DNA of 64,000 nt, taken from Oxytricha trifallax. Lineage: Eukaryota; Ciliophora; Spirotrichea; Sporadotrichida; Oxytrichidae. Shown here in pieces: positions 1 to 12,500 of this stretch; positions within the stretch are counted from its first letter, which is position 1, and each line of letters opens with the position of its first letter. The translations under genes and the position numbers were made by a program. The notes below the pieces were generated by a model. It was not told the origin of the DNA, searched no databases, and worked only from the letters and a program-made list of their open reading frames with translations. The stretch is from assembly GCA_000711775.1 (NCBI GenBank), contig ARYC01000757.1, forward strand, positions 1 through 64,000. Reading direction: 5' to 3'.

Positions 1-180
1 TTTGATAACCTCCTACTTAACTTATATTTAAATCTCAAAGCTAGACTGGTCAAAGTTGTCATTAGTAGACTCCCACTGAGTACAAGCGTCTCTGGTCTCT
101 ACTTTTCTTGGTTGCTGGAATGATAACTTTTATTGACATGATCCAAGAAATGCCGCTCTTCTCAAAAGGTTAGCGCTCAT
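1..180 (-). pseudogene. 5' end of TBE zinc-finger/kinase gene (partial)
   Basis: The start codon is at 180 on minus (protein begins MSANLLRRAAFLG). The sequence matches the start of the 57-kDa-type gene in copies 2 and 3, which carries a C2H2 finger and a protein-kinase domain. Only the first about 60 codons lie in the window. Function in the transposon is not known. Confidence 0.7.
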
Positions 181-736
181 TTTAGTTTTCTGATATATTT
201 TATTATAATAATGATAAAATTCACCTACATATACTATAATAGCAGAGTAAAAGGCACTCTGGTAGAAGATTTGCTGAGAGGTAAGAAAATGAACTAACCA
301 TAAAAGACTGTAAGTTGACATATTTTATGAGAACATTTTAGTAAATTAAAATACTCCTAATGAAGTTTTGTTTCTCTAGGAGGTCCTCCAAATCAAGTTT
401 GAACTTAATTTAGAGGGAAAGTTATTAAACATTATTTAATTTAATATGCTCCTAATTAAGTTTTAGTCTTAAAATTTAACTCCTAATAAAGTTTGACTTA
501 ATTTGGAGGACCTCCTAAAATAATTAAACATTATTAGGAGCAATTTAATGGAGATAGATTGATAAAAATGGAAATCAATCTGTAAACTTGGAGCAAGTGT
601 CTCAATGCTTCTCCTAATATCTTTTCGAGGTGGACCTCCAGTAGGTCCTCCCTATTTAGTAGTAAGATTTTAATAAACTTAGAATGGATATCCATAATTT
701 TAAATTTCATTAACATTTCTAGAAAGAGGAAGCAAG

Positions 737-1512
737 ATGGAGTCTATGAATGATGCAATGAAGAGAAATTAATCTCAAGATTTAATACGAAAATTTCGAA
801 GTAAAAAGGATCTTTATAGATATTTGATAGCAAGGTAAGTTCTTAAGTAAGATTAATTAATCCATTATAGTTGAATTGTTCTTGCCAACTTAGGAGGGAA
901 CTAAAATCTCATTCTTAAAAGCCTTACTGAGTGAAGAGAAAGCTTTTAAGTCTAATGAAATTAGGATGATAGAGATACCTAACTACCCTGAAATATCAGT
1001 TACTAACCTATATGACGATGCTATGAGTGATCCGGTCATAGCTCTCTACCTTCCATCAAAGCTACAGCTCTCTAATAAGTTGCCAGAGAAACTTCTTCTT
1101 TGGTGTTCTTGCAACTCTGAAACCTGAGTACTTAAATGAAGTTATTTAAGAAGCTCACAAGAAACGATACAGCATCTCTCCTGAAGAAAAAGAGAAGCAA
1201 GGTATTAAAATAAATGATACCTGGCTGTAGGAACTTTAAAAGCATCCTTTCATCTCAAGTAAGCTTAGTCTACTAACTTTATAGAAAAAACTTGTACTGC
1301 TATATACTTGATGAAAGAGCGCAGCAAATTAAACAGATAGAGAAAGTCTCAAGTAAAACATGAATTGAGTAAGAGGCTCTTCAAAGATATAAAAGCCAGA
1401 AGAGATGAACATAGATGCAGGAGCTCGTACTAAGAGAAGAAACATAGGCCCAAGCAAGCCTTAAGAGGAAGAAAAGAAAGAGACGCCAAATCTCTTTACG
1501 GGAAATTTAATA
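737..1512 (+). pseudogene. TBE 22-kDa-type gene, copy 1, with a 36-nt intron
   Basis: Begins MESMNDAMK at 737 and matches the corresponding minus-strand genes in TBE copies 2 and 3. A GT-AG intron (835-870) sits after a Gln codon, at the same place and of the same length in all three copies. The product is a basic, mostly hydrophilic protein of unknown role. About 100 codons after the intron, near the segment that copy 3 reads as PERNFFFGVL, a 2-nt loss shifts the frame. The end was placed at the conserved TGA after the block reading KSLYGKFNM. It converges with the transposase gene. Confidence 0.7.
835..870 (+). other. 36-nt spliceosomal intron in the TBE 22-kDa-type gene, copy 1
   Basis: GTAAGT at the 5' side and ATAG at the 3' side. 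Removal fuses codons in frame. Position and length match introns in copies 2 and 3 while the interior has diverged. Confidence 0.75.
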
Positions 1513-2543
1513 TGTGAACTTATTCATTCGATTAAATCTAAAACTTATTTATATACACAAAATCTCCCTTCTCTTGCGCATACTTTAGCTTTATCATCGC
1601 TGACTCTCTTAGCAGCACTCCAAATAAAATTTACTGTATCTATCTTTAAATCATGCATCAAATGGTAGAGCAGCAATTTCTTATATTGACCTTTCAATAA
1701 CCCCCAATATAATTCAATTCTATTGAACTAAGGGCTTAAGGAACATTAAATACAGGTGTTATATTTAGCCTTTCATATTCCTTCCTTGAGTCTTTAGTTT
1801 TATGTACTGAAAAGTTATCAACGAACAGAATAATCTCTTTGTCAACGTACTTGTCTCTGAGTTATATCAAGAACTAAATATATTATTCAGTCTTTATATA
1901 ACGAGGATGGATAACATAAGTCTCGAGGCCATTATCTTCGCTTATTCCACCAAGCATTGCATGAGTTTAAAACTTAACCTTTTAATCATATACTTAAATG
2001 TTGCTGTACCACTTATACCAAGACCTTGATATGAAGATATAAAAAGTGAATACTGCCTCATCAGCGTGTAAGAACTTTATATTATGCTCTTAAGACCTTT
2101 GCATTTAATCGAATATATAATTAAAATTAGCCTTATAAAATGGAACATTAAAGTCAATCACTCTCTTAATACGATTGACTGTCTGTAAGATATCCCACTC
2201 TTATTATATGTTCGCTATAGATTAAGCAGAGATGTGAAGCTCAGGAAATTGGCGATGAAACATCACAGCCTCTAAGCTAGAGAGAAATGAGCCCAGTTTT
2301 AAGAGTCTTATCATTAATAAGATATTCAATATGATGCTGCTAAAATTTTAAGGGTCTCTTAGGCTAGAATTAAGATCCTATCTCTTTAAATTCAATGCTA
2401 ATAGACAGTGAGACCTCACAGTTGCAGGAGATTTATGGAGTAACCTTGCTATAGACGTATAATTCAGAACAGGCTGAGTTATTCACTATATTCATCACAT
2501 CCATATCGCAACTTAAACAATAAATCTATATACTCACTGCCAT
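1490..2543 (-). pseudogene. TBE transposase (DDE), copy 1, frameshifted
   Basis: Minus-strand homologue of the intact transposase at 31048-32253, read with TAA/TAG as Gln. Blocks around the catalytic region (HPR, the VDN segment, the final Glu block) are recognisable. A 1-nt loss near the start and another before the last acidic residue break the frame, so this copy should not make a full enzyme. The family is the IS630/Tc1/mariner-type DDE transposase of hypotrich TBEs. Confidence 0.8.
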
Positions 2544-2702
2544 AAACAGACCCCAAAAATCGCATATACTCACTTAAAATACTAATATTTAAACATCAAA
2601 CCCCTACATAAACCCTATTAAACCCTAATAAAGCATGCACTAATAGTCTACTTTTATCAATCAAAAACTCAATCAAACTACTGAAAGGGTTTTGGGGTTT
2701 TG

Positions 2703-3032
2703 ATTGTTCCATATATACCTTCCAAATCCATGTATCCTCCCCTCATTGATTTCACCCATATAGCAAGACCCATCTGGCCAGATTTTGATTCCTCTTCCGT
2801 GTTCGACATTATTCTTAAATTCACCATCGTAAATGAGACCATATCTAGCTACGAACAGACCTTAGCCATGTTTTTAGTTATTCAAAAAGTTTCCCTCGTA
2901 ATAATCACCGAATTCTGTCCAAAATCTGCCTTCTCCAGTTTACTTATCTTTAATAAATTCTCCCTCATACTTTGAACCGTTTGGATAGATTATAATACCA
3001 GGACCATGTCTCAATTAATAAGTTTGAGTCAT
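2703..3032 (-). CDS. MORN-repeat protein, 5' segment, interrupted by TBE copy 1
   Basis: Read on minus from ATG at 3032 (MTQTYQLRHGPG), 110 codons stay open. They contain about four to five MORN repeats, for example YPNGSKYEGEF, FGDYYEGNF, YGLIYDGEF and WPDGSCYMGE. MORN repeats bind membranes and scaffold cortical or cytoskeletal structures, and many occur in ciliates. The frame runs straight into the CAAAACCCC terminus of TBE copy 1, so the rest lies beyond the element or elsewhere. Its start is head-to-head with the permease A start at 3181, with about 150 bp between. The start could be internal if an upstream MDS exists. Confidence 0.75.
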
Positions 3033-3180
3033 TAATTTATAATTATATTGAATCTGAAATATAGAGTGTTATTATTTTCCTAAGCTACTCACAAGAGATA
3101 AAACAATAATTTGAATTATTGATAATTTAATTTAAATAAATTCACAATAAAATATATTCGCCTCTTACTAAGAAATGGGT

Positions 3181-6100
3181 AACAATAATTGCTGTAACAA
3201 AGAGCAGAAGAGTTTAAAACCAACATTCTTCGATATGAGAAAAGTCAAAACGAATTTCGCCAAATTAAATGAGATCTCTTAATAGCAATAGCAAATGAAC
3301 TTGTTTTTTTAAAAAATATTATAAATTCATGAATACCTAAATTAATTAAACAAAGACACTTCGTTATTGTATGCATTTATAACTAAAGCACAATGAGTGA
3401 TTTGAACAGCAGTAGAAGCACTGATAGCTAAGCCATAGATAATAGACTGAAAATGAATTTCACGAGATATAGATGCTTTAATGACATACCTATTCGAGAG
3501 AGATTTACTAATGTAAGTAAAAATATTGTATAAATAGATTCATAAATCATACTGCTGATTACGCAGGGGCATAATATGCTACTCCATGAATAAATTTGGA
3601 TCAAATATGATGATTTATAGAACGATAAATATATGGAATTGAAAGTCAAGTGGCAAGAGAGGACTATTAAGGAAAAGCTGCTTTATGAAGAGTGTTTGGA
3701 AATAGAACCTTAAACTTTCTTTACTGGTAAAATATTTATATTTTAAAACATTCCATATAGGCTTTATGACTCAAACTTTGAAAATCATGTTTTAAATTAT
3801 ATCATTGCAATTCTACGAGAAATATGGATGTTATATTAATTTAAATTAGAATAATATCAATCTTAAATTAAATTATTATTATAATGAGCGAGTAATACAC
3901 CCCAGCAAAAGTGTAAATAATCAAATTTATAACATTTTTATCATAATTTAGTCGGAAAAACATTCTAGTTGAAGACTTACAATTTTAAGAATCTGAGACC
4001 AGTTCTTACCAACATGAATAAGTGTTTTGGAATAAAGAATCAAAGTTTTTATTTATATAGATTTATAGAGACGAATTTTAAGCATAACCATTGTTATATT
4101 ATTTAAATAAATTAAAGTACAAAAAACACAATAACATCAATGACACAATAGAACCTTCAACTGTAAGTATAGTATATGACGATAGTATTATTTTCATGAT
4201 CTAAATTTATCAATAAGACACATGAATATTTGCTTCTAAAAATGACCAAAAGTAAAAAATGAAATTACTTCATTCATTATAAAACTGAAACAATATGAAA
4301 TGATATGTAATTGATATATGTAGTTAAATGGAGATTATGGGTACTTGGGAAATGCAGGAAACACATACAATTAATTTCCTAAATATTAATTGAATTATCA
4401 TAGTAAGAATCAAATTTTTACATTTAAATCATATTTTTATGTTATAGATTGATGGCACCAATATATATTCTGACTAGCATGCCTGGTCAATAACTCAAGA
4501 TGCAATTGACCAGCATAAGCTAGCAGAGAATAAAGAATAAATCATCAAGAAATATGGGTAAATTGATAAATTTTAAATCTCAAAATTGAATATAGTCGAA
4601 AGTCTTTGAAGTTATTGGAGAACCAAGAGAAAGTTCAGTCGTAAAAATGTTGGCCCACCACCAAGTTCTTCACTACTTACCAATTTAGCAAAACTCTCTT
4701 ATTTTTATTTTTAATATCGATCCAAAAAGCACATTAACTTAAATGACGACTGAATAAATGTATATATGTTGATATTTGAAAGTTTATTATTGAATGGAGA
4801 GACCTAAAACGACATAAATTTCATTTTTGCCTTGCTTTTTGTTCAGTCTTCACAATAGTTCTATCTACTTTAGTAGTGACTTCAATCATAAACAAAGGCC
4901 CCGTGATCTTCCTTAAAATGTCAGAGTCAAACAACGGGGAGATAGATGCGTTCGTGACACCTTCAGGCTCCGACAAATCTAAATAGGACGTGTTTCTTAA
5001 TTTCACTGCTATCAAGGCAGCAGTAGGGGAAGATAAATTCAATTACAGTCGTATATAAAATTTTAGTAATGAATTATTTAATATTGTAAAATCATTAAAT
5101 AATGTCAATTACAGTCCAAGAAAAGTATTCTGTGGGACATAATACTATAAAATTCAATAAGAACCGGAAGTTATAGTATTAAATAAAAGTGAAGTAAAAT
5201 CTAGTACAGAAAAATAGCCAAAATCCTTTCTAAAAATAGATGAGAAGAAGGAAGATATAGCACAAAACAATTCAAGTAATATCGAAGGTCAAGATAAAGA
5301 AGCTAATTTAGACGAGAAACCCAAAGAATCAAATGAAAAATCATTAGTGTATGCTTACAGATTAATTTGAAAATTTTAGAGTTTATTAAATTAATTGATA
5401 AACAAAAAGAATTTGGAAAAGGATATTTATTTTTAGATTATTTAATAAAAACGTCTGTTCCATCTTACAATAAAAATAATAAACAAATGCAGTTTATCTT
5501 TCAAGCTGTTTTACATTATAAGGTAATTCTTATATTATTGAATTAATGTTGATAAAAGATGCCTCATGTATTAATATATTTAAGTTTTCCAATTAAATTT
5601 TAAATTTTTAATAATAAACATAATCAAGACAACTAAATCCTAGCCTCACAAATTATACGTTAACTAATCGCTTAATCATTATACATTACATTTAATTTAT
5701 ATAAATTTATTATGCTTAATCAAACTTTAAAGGGAAACACCTCCTTATATCAAAGAAGCGTATTTGATGCTGCACTTGAATAATAAAGACTCGCTCAACA
5801 AGGGCCCCAATACCTTTGTATTTATATGATTTTTATTGGTTTAGTTTTTAAATTATTGACATTTATGTATCTCACTCATAGATACTGAAAGAGAGAAATC
5901 AATATATCTAGGGTAAAACTACGATTACCCAAAGCTATAAGAAAAGGAGTGTATTATCTACAGTAATTTATTGTCAAATATTCAAGCAAATGTGGGAGAT
6001 ACCTTGCAACTTGAAGTTTTAATAGATAGCTTGTATAAAGCGCTGGTAGATAAATTGTTACAATTTGTCATAATTTAATGGTATTTTTGCTCTAAATGTT

Positions 6101-9100
6101 GAAATAATTTAAATTAATGTTAATTTTTATAATATCATATAAATGAAAATACATAAGTTTAGCTATAACACATATGCTGTGAATTAAACAGGCAAGTAAA
6201 ATGCTACTTACCCTATAGACATAACTCCCACAGTGGTTTAATGCAAAGTAGTGAACACTTTCAGTTAAAGTTTTGGGAAATTTGGGGATGGTTAAACCAG
6301 CAATCAGATGATTATGGAGTATCAATATTTAAAGAAATTTATTAAATTTATATTAACTTGTTTTATTAAATGTTGAGAGGATAATATTTTTAATTTTGAA
6401 TCAATCTAACAATATAAATATATATATTTTGATAATTATAACGATTATAAACTCCATAGTTTATTAATCAAATTGATTACTAGAATTTTATTGAAATATT
6501 TCTTGAAGCAAGCAACTCTTAATTTACCAGAAGGTTTAAAAAACCAATAAGACTTTGTAGATTATGTACAAAATGAGACCTTAGTGAATTTAGATGATTA
6601 TGCTGATTAGCTTGTAATGACACATTTTTTTATCTCTAATTAGTATTACATTTACCTATATAATTCATTATAAAACACATTGTATATTAAATGACATTAC
6701 CAGCTCCAAGAATGAACTGGTACTAACACGGCAGCTATGATGTAACTTAGGAAGGAATATTAAACTACATAAATCTTTTCATTAAGGATGTAGGATTCTA
6801 TCCAGTCTAAGTACAAACTCCAATACTCAAAGAAATGAAAAACTATAATGTTGCTATTTTGCTGTTTGCATTAATATTTAACGTTGTACTGCTTATTTTC
6901 ATTGTTATAGCTTTTGAGGGTATAATATTTAATCTTGGTATGTAATTTAACTGAAAAAAATTAAGGAAAATTAAAATTAATGAGAAAAATTTTTTACGAT
7001 TTGCAAAACTTTTTTTCAGATTTGACTAGGTAAAATCATCTTTGGGTGTAAATTTAGACATTTTTTATAGTTTAATTTTTAAATTATCTCTCAGTAAATT
7101 TATTACTTCACATAAATAGCGATGTTACTTATATATTCTTTGATTATGATTGGAGTTGAGACTAAAACCTTTGAAACTGGTATTATGAGAATGGTTGGTA
7201 TAGGTAAACGTGGGCTTTTGCAAATGATTTTTATGTAAACTGTCATGTTTGTCTCACCAGCCATTGTTCTTGGAATTATTGATTATTCTTTTTACATCTA
7301 AGTTGATTGATTTTTTTTAATTTATCATTTTTCCAATATTTTCTGTTTCCCTATGCTTGCAGTATGCTATAAGTACATCTTCGATGAGAAATTAGAAAAT
7401 GGATTTGAACCAGTCCCAACAGGCCAGGCAGTATTATTTGCGTTACTAATTGGCATTTTAATTCCGCTCTTAAGTTCAATTTTACCACTCCTTAAAGTCT
7501 TGGGTTAAAACTTGAATGATGCCTTGAATTATGAGAGAAACAGAGTAAAAGCAATTTATGTTAGCATTTTGAATAAAAACAGAGCCAATATAGTACCATA
7601 GATTATTTTCGGCGTTCTAACTTTCAGCTACGGCCTAGTTATTTACTATATTTTGCCACTGTCTATGCTTAGTTTTAACTTAAGCCTGATTCTAGAGATA
7701 TTTTTCTGCATCTTGATGGGGATGTTACTAGGTCTATGTTTATTAGCAATAAATGTGTAAAATATGCTTGAGAGATTACTGACTTTCATCTTCTTATTTT
7801 GGGAGAAGCAATCTATGAAAAAATTGATACTGAACAATCTCAAGTCTCACATGATTAGAAATCGATTGACTTCCACTATTTTCTCTATGGCACTTGGCTT
7901 TATCATTTTTATGATGGTATCCTTCAGGCTGCAAATGTAAAATAATGACTCAATAAGAAACTTCAGGTACGGATCCGTGCCTTCATTGGACTCTGCAAAT
8001 TAAAAAGTGTTCAGCCCATTAGAATTCGATTCTATACTAGCAAGAAATATTGACATAATAGATTCATTCACTTATATTAGCTTTGATCTCGTAAGAACTG
8101 ATAAATCTCCCATTCAAGAGATAGATGTTACAGATAAAGCAAGATTTTCTGATTTTGAGGTTGGTACATATGGAGTCATGCCGAATATATTTTAACCTGC
8201 AGGAAATAAATATTTACAAGTTGCCTATTCTGGCTCAGGATTATCTGTAGGTGAGTAACTTTATACAGCCAGAGGTGATTAATAATTGAAAATGGTTAGT
8301 ATTATTTACGAATATATTTTTTGTGCTTAAGGAGGAATTCTTGGCACATTTATTCTTTAGGACATGGCAGCATAGCCTAGTAGTAAGAATTAGATGGATT
8401 ATTACCTCATGAAAATTTATGGAGAAAAGAATCACTACTTTAGAATGAGGCCCTTAGTAGAGTTAAGTCAAGCTCCTATGTTTTCATTCACTGATAGAGA
8501 AGAGACTTCTAAATATAGACATACTTAACTCCTATCGATTCCTATGATGGCTCATTATTATTAAAGTAGATTCTTAAGATAATAATAAATGATTAGAAAC
8601 AAATTATTCTATTTATAGCAAATTGTTGATTTTATGAATAATAACAATTTAAATGTAAAATCTTTCACTAAGCTCTTTATTATTATATGCGGGGCTTTCA
8701 GTAAGAGAAATTCCTTATGAGAGAGTTTCAATAAAGATGAGAGATGGCACCACGAAGGCAGACGAAGAGAGATTATTCGATGACATAAAATTATCAGTAC
8801 CGAAATCGCAGCGCTACTCAATCCATTTTGCTTCAAAATACAGAGACAATATCGAGAAAGTTGACTCTATAATATCAGTTCTTTTCGATGTAGTAATAGT
8901 AATTACAATGTTCCTGTGCTTTTTCTCACTTAGTTCTTCTATGAGTGCTAACTTATATGAATAAACTAAGGAAATCGGTATTCTCAGAGCGGTAGGGTTC
9001 ACTAAAAATCGAGTGATTATGCTTTATATCTACGAATCGTTTATTTTAGTGATGGCCAGTTCAATTCTTGGTACTATGATTGGAGTTTGCGTTGGATGGA

Positions 9101-9273
9101 GCATGACTCTACAATTTTCAATGTTCTAGCGCATGCCAATAGGGTTTTACTTCCCAATTATTCAACTTGCATTAATTTGCATGGCTACCATGCTATGCGC
9201 ATTTTTAAGTACGTATGGACCTACTAAACAAATAATCAATAATAAAATTGCGAGTATACTTAAAAGTGCTTGA
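3181..9273 (+). CDS. FtsX-like permease family protein A (germline form, IES-interrupted)
   Basis: Large integral membrane protein with two FtsX-type permease modules, the fold of MacB/FtsX transmembrane subunits. No ATPase domain is seen, so its partner and substrate are unknown. Order: an N-terminal cytosolic region starting MGNNNCC at 3181 (possible acylation signal); WRDLKRHKFHFC then the first membrane segment (about 4795-4900); an extracytoplasmic domain; a first module with LLIYSLIMIGVETKTFE and RMVG (about 7120-7260); more membrane segments; a second extracytoplasmic domain containing GEQLYTARG; and a second module with FSLSSSMSANLYEQ and LRAVGF (about 8930-9240). TGA stop at 9271-9273. 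Ten pointer-flanked IESs were resolved by alignment to B and C/D. Joints near 3720-4450, 5376-5720 and 8577-8690 are not resolved. A short island at about 3990-4070 may be one more coding segment. Confidence 0.8.
3299..3396 (+). other. IES in permease A, pointer AATGA
   Basis: AATGA ends both borders. Removal joins a Gln-rich stretch to MSDLNSSRSTDS in frame. No paralogue supports the join, so it rests on repeat plus frame. Confidence 0.6.
4558..4595 (+). other. Intron (38 nt) or a 23-nt IES in permease A
   Basis: GTAAAT...ATAG removes cleanly and keeps the frame (KKYG to RKSLKLL). A 7-bp repeat AAATTGA (4560-4566, 4583-4589) would also give an in-frame product by deletion of 23 nt. I favour an intron by its length and borders. 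Confidence 0.5.
4685..4795 (+). other. IES in permease A, pointer AAT
   Basis: Deletion joins KFFTTYQ to WRDLKRHKF. Paralogue C reads GFFCKHSWRDIRRRKF without a gap, so the alignment supports this short pointer. Confidence 0.7.
5051..5116 (+). other. IES in permease A, 12-bp pointer TCAATTACAGTC
   Basis: Pointers at 5039-5050 and 5105-5116. Deletion gives FNYSPRKVFCG, matching ISPRKTFCG in B and LTPRKNFCG in C. Confidence 0.92.
5822..5870 (+). other. IES in permease A, pointer TGTAT
   Basis: Pointers at 5817-5821 and 5866-5870. Deletion gives CISLIDTEREKS followed by YDYPKL, matching NIIDTNQEKK and YDYPKL in B. Confidence 0.9.
6074..6156 (+). other. IES in permease A, pointer CATAA
   Basis: Pointers at 6069-6073 and 6152-6156. 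Deletion keeps the frame into TYAVNQTGKQNATYPID, the counterpart of the B segment around YNSYAQERG. Confidence 0.8.
6331..6501 (+). other. IES in permease A, pointer AATATTT
   Basis: Pointers at 6324-6330 and 6495-6501. Deletion gives IMEYQYFLKQ, matching IIFEYDQFLPL in B. Confidence 0.88.
6623..6696 (+). other. IES in permease A, pointer TAATGACA
   Basis: Pointers at 6615-6622 and 6689-6696. Deletion gives QLVMTLPAPR, matching YLVMTLPSPR, which is uninterrupted in B. Confidence 0.93.
6912..7120 (+). other. IES in permease A, pointer ATAGC
   Basis: Pointers at 6907-6911 and 7116-7120. Deletion restores LLIFIVIAMLLIYSLIMI, which aligns without gaps to C (LLFIILSCLLIYSLLMI) and to continuous sequence in B. 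Confidence 0.93.
7281..7340 (+). other. IES in permease A, pointer TATT
   Basis: Pointers at 7277-7280 and 7337-7340; borders are not GT-AG. Deletion gives IVLGIIFCFPML, matching LILGFVLCFPML in C. Confidence 0.9.
8276..8335 (+). other. IES in permease A, pointer GAGG (or AGG)
   Basis: Deletion joins GEQLYTARG to ILGTFILQDM in frame. Paralogues run on directly after TARGSQ. The exact border is uncertain by a few bases. Confidence 0.7.
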
Positions 9274-9540
9274 AAATACGAAACATGGTAGAATAATTTC
9301 CAATTTCTTAAGATCTAATCCAATAATTGTATTTAAATTCTTTAATTTAATTAAATTTTAACAAAATAATTTAGATGACTATGGTAAGTAATTACAAATC
9401 TTAACTTTATTACATTTATAATAAACATTTATTTTTTAAGAAGAAAACAATATATTTAGATTTGTTAAGGGAAATAATAATTACCAGAAGAGAATAAATA
9501 ATTTTAATTTACACAAATTAATAAGAATTAAATATTTTGA
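9274..9540. other. Spacer between permease A and B
   Basis: About 270 bp of AT-rich DNA with no gene seen. A block at about 9310-9360 recurs in diverged form at about 61938-61980, far away, which suggests a shared repeat or copied 3' flank. Confidence 0.5.
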
Positions 9541-12500
9541 ATGAAAAACAAAGTCCCTACTATTTAAAAATCAAAAAAAGGGAAAGGACAAGAAAAAGAA
9601 GATTATTTTGATAATTTTCTTAGTGATAGTCTTGACCCTTTATTACTTCAGGATTAATATAACTATATAAACGAAGGGTTATTTGAAAGTTATCAACCTC
9701 AATCTTAATATTAATAAAATATTAATAGATTTCTATTCTTAATTAATTAAATATGTTTGAGATATCATGGAATAATAATGCATATATGCAATTTAATTTT
9801 TTTATAGACCGAATACGGCATGATATAGTTAGTAAAAATAATTGTTTGGATTTGGTTAATTTTATGGACTAAATTGTTGAAGTTATAGGAGAGAAAGATT
9901 TTCTATGAATTATAATTATTTATATTTTATTTAAAAAAGCAGATATTTTTGATAAAATTTAAATTAAATCATAATTTAAGAATAGCAGCTTGATGAGTTT
10001 TTTTTAGATAAAATTTTTATAAAGTAAAATATTATTATTCTAAATTGTCGAATACTTAAAATTGACAATTTAAGTTTGAATAAATATCAAAACAAGATTA
10101 CAACGTTAAAAAAGACATTAAAATGATGTAGCAAGACATTGAAATGATTCACTGTGAAAACATAGATTGGAAAGAGCCTTACAAACAATCGAAAAGTCAA
10201 AGAGCTTCACAACTTCAAAATGTAATAAATTAAGATTTATCATTATAAATTTAAGTTAGGCAAGCACAGATTCAGTCGAAAATAGACTATATCATGATAA
10301 AAAACTTAAAAGCAAGCAAAGTAGCATTATTCAAGATGATGAAAAAATTTCAAATTCTATTCTACTAAAGAAAATCATTAGACACAAAACCATCTTAGGG
10401 TAGGTAAAATTTATAGTCTTTTTATCTAATTTCTGTAGCTAAATGAAATCAAGGATTCTACAACTCAAAGACTTCTTTCTAAAGCGGAATTTCTTGCCAA
10501 CACTAAAATTTTTCATACTGTTTTCTACTAGAGATATAAAGCGTCATTAATGCCAATATATGCTTTCGTTTTGCTCAGTATTCATAATAATATTGTCAAG
10601 TATTTTGGTGTATTCTATGACAGAAAAAGGTCCAGTTATATTTATGAAGTTAGCTGAGGAGATGCATGGTGAAATAGACGTTTACTTAACTCCTGCAAAG
10701 GTAAATATTCAAACTAGCAATGCTTTGAGAAAATAAGATAGCTAATACATTAATTTAACTGCTCTTGATTTGCAATTAAATCGAAGTACTTTTGAACTGC
10801 CAAGGCATAAGAGATAAACTTATTAAATAAGCCCTAGAAAGACTTTTTGTGGTGTTAACGTTGAATTGTATAAAAGTTAAGTGCCTTAGACGTCAAAATA
10901 TCAAAGTTCAAACTAAGATAGAACTGATTAGGATGATTTAAATGATCAAGAGACGGTTTGGGATTATTAAGAATAGAATTTATCAGAAAGTCTTGCAGAT
11001 TCTTAAGCTTAAGAGAAAACTTATATATTGAATTATCATAACTAAAATCAGGTTGCATAGCATCCTATTTTAGATGAAGATGATAATCTATTTCTATAAG
11101 AATCTAGAGACCTCTCTTTAAAACACGTGAATAAATTCGAAAGTGACGAAGACGAAGAAATTCCTCTTCCAAGTGACAATGAGTTATAAAAATCAAATTA
11201 GTAAAATACATATCATATGCTACCTTCCCTATACACTTGCCTAAATATCATAGACACTAATTAAGAAAAGAAGATTAACTTAGGTACAGAGTATGATTAC
11301 CCCAAACTTAATTATGGAAAATGCTACATTACACTTTAAGAAGCTGAGTTACTTGATTTAGAGATTGGTGACACGCTTAAAATATCTTTCAAAATCGAAC
11401 AGTTATACAATTAGCTAATTGTGAAATATAACAGTTACGCATAAGAAAGGGGTTTCTAAAAGATGTACAACTAAACTATATTCTATGACAATACTGTCAT
11501 ACCTTGTGTAATTTAAGATTTCCTACACTCGACAGGAGGAAAATTTGGAAGTGCTAAATCAGACAATCATATCATTTTTGAGTATGATTAGTTCTTACCT
11601 TTAATTAGTAATTACCTACCATCACCAATCAAGCATAACGATCACTTTAGAGAGTATGTTTAAAGAATAGCAAACTTAACAGAATATAGCGATTATTTAG
11701 TAATGACTTTGCCTTCTCCTCGGTATAAATGGTACTCTTCAGATTAATACGATTAGACTTAGCAAAAGATTACCAATTATGTGAACACTTTTTTGAATTA
11801 GACTGGTTTTTACCCATTAAAACCAAAGTTCTTTATACTCGATTAAATGCAGATTTATTCTTATGGTATTTTGATGTTTAATTTGATCTTTAATATGATT
11901 ATTACTGTTTTTATGATGATGACAGGAAATTTGCTAAACAGTTTATTGACAATAGGAATAGAAAGAAAAAGCTTTGATATTGGAGTTATAAGAATGGTAG
12001 GTGAAAGTAAAATTGGTATCATAGTTATGACAATTATTCAAGCTTTCATGTTTTCTTTACCTGCCTTAATTTTGGCCATTTTGATATCAATCCCAATTAT
12101 GATAATTCTATACACTTAAATTTTTGAGTAATCTCTAAATAATGGATTTGAACAATTTCCTTCTCAACAAGCCCTTATATAATGTGTAATGATAGGAACC
12201 GTTATGCCAGTAGTTAGCGTGGCTTCACCAGTATTAAAATTACTTGGTCAAAATTTAACAGAAGCCCTTGATTTTAAATGAGATAAAGTTAAAGTTATGT
12301 AAACTTAAAGAAAACATTTCCGTATTTTTTTATTTTAATAAGTCTTTTTACATTGAGATCATTCAAAAGAACAGAGCTAATTTAGTCCCATACTTAACTT
12401 TTGGATTGATAAGCGTTGTTTATGGGATAAATGTGTACTACAGACTCCCTAAAGCCTTGCTCACAGAAGATTTTAATGAAATGCTGAATGTTTTTTTCAT

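Larger units (their letters stand above)
1..2702 (-). mobile_element. TBE-type DNA transposon, copy 1 (left part outside window)
   Basis: The right end is a telomere-like G4T4 terminus (reading GGGTTTTGGGGTTTTG up to 2702) preceded by the same subterminal block as copies 2 and 3. The element lies reversed relative to those copies: transposase on minus next to this end, 22-kDa-type gene on plus, and the zinc-finger/kinase gene on minus running off the window start. The flanking trinucleotide is ATT, fitting the A-N-T target preference known for TBEs. All visible genes carry frame breaks, so this copy is probably not autonomous. It abuts a MORN-repeat coding segment, which it appears to interrupt. 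Confidence 0.9.

Noticed and set aside
2700-2975. Plus-strand open frame of 91 codons
   Set aside because: It is the shadow of the minus-strand MORN-repeat gene, which has clear repeats.
4821-5042. Minus-strand open frame opposite permease A
   Set aside because: Antisense of the conserved GPVIFL and GEID segment of the permease.
5350-5720. TATGCTTA repeat as a pointer in permease A
   Set aside because: The two copies lie in different codon phases and the join gives an early stop.
8571-8690. 9-bp repeat TTATTATTA as a pointer in permease A
   Set aside because: The join breaks the frame into VREIPYERVSIK; the joint is left unresolved.
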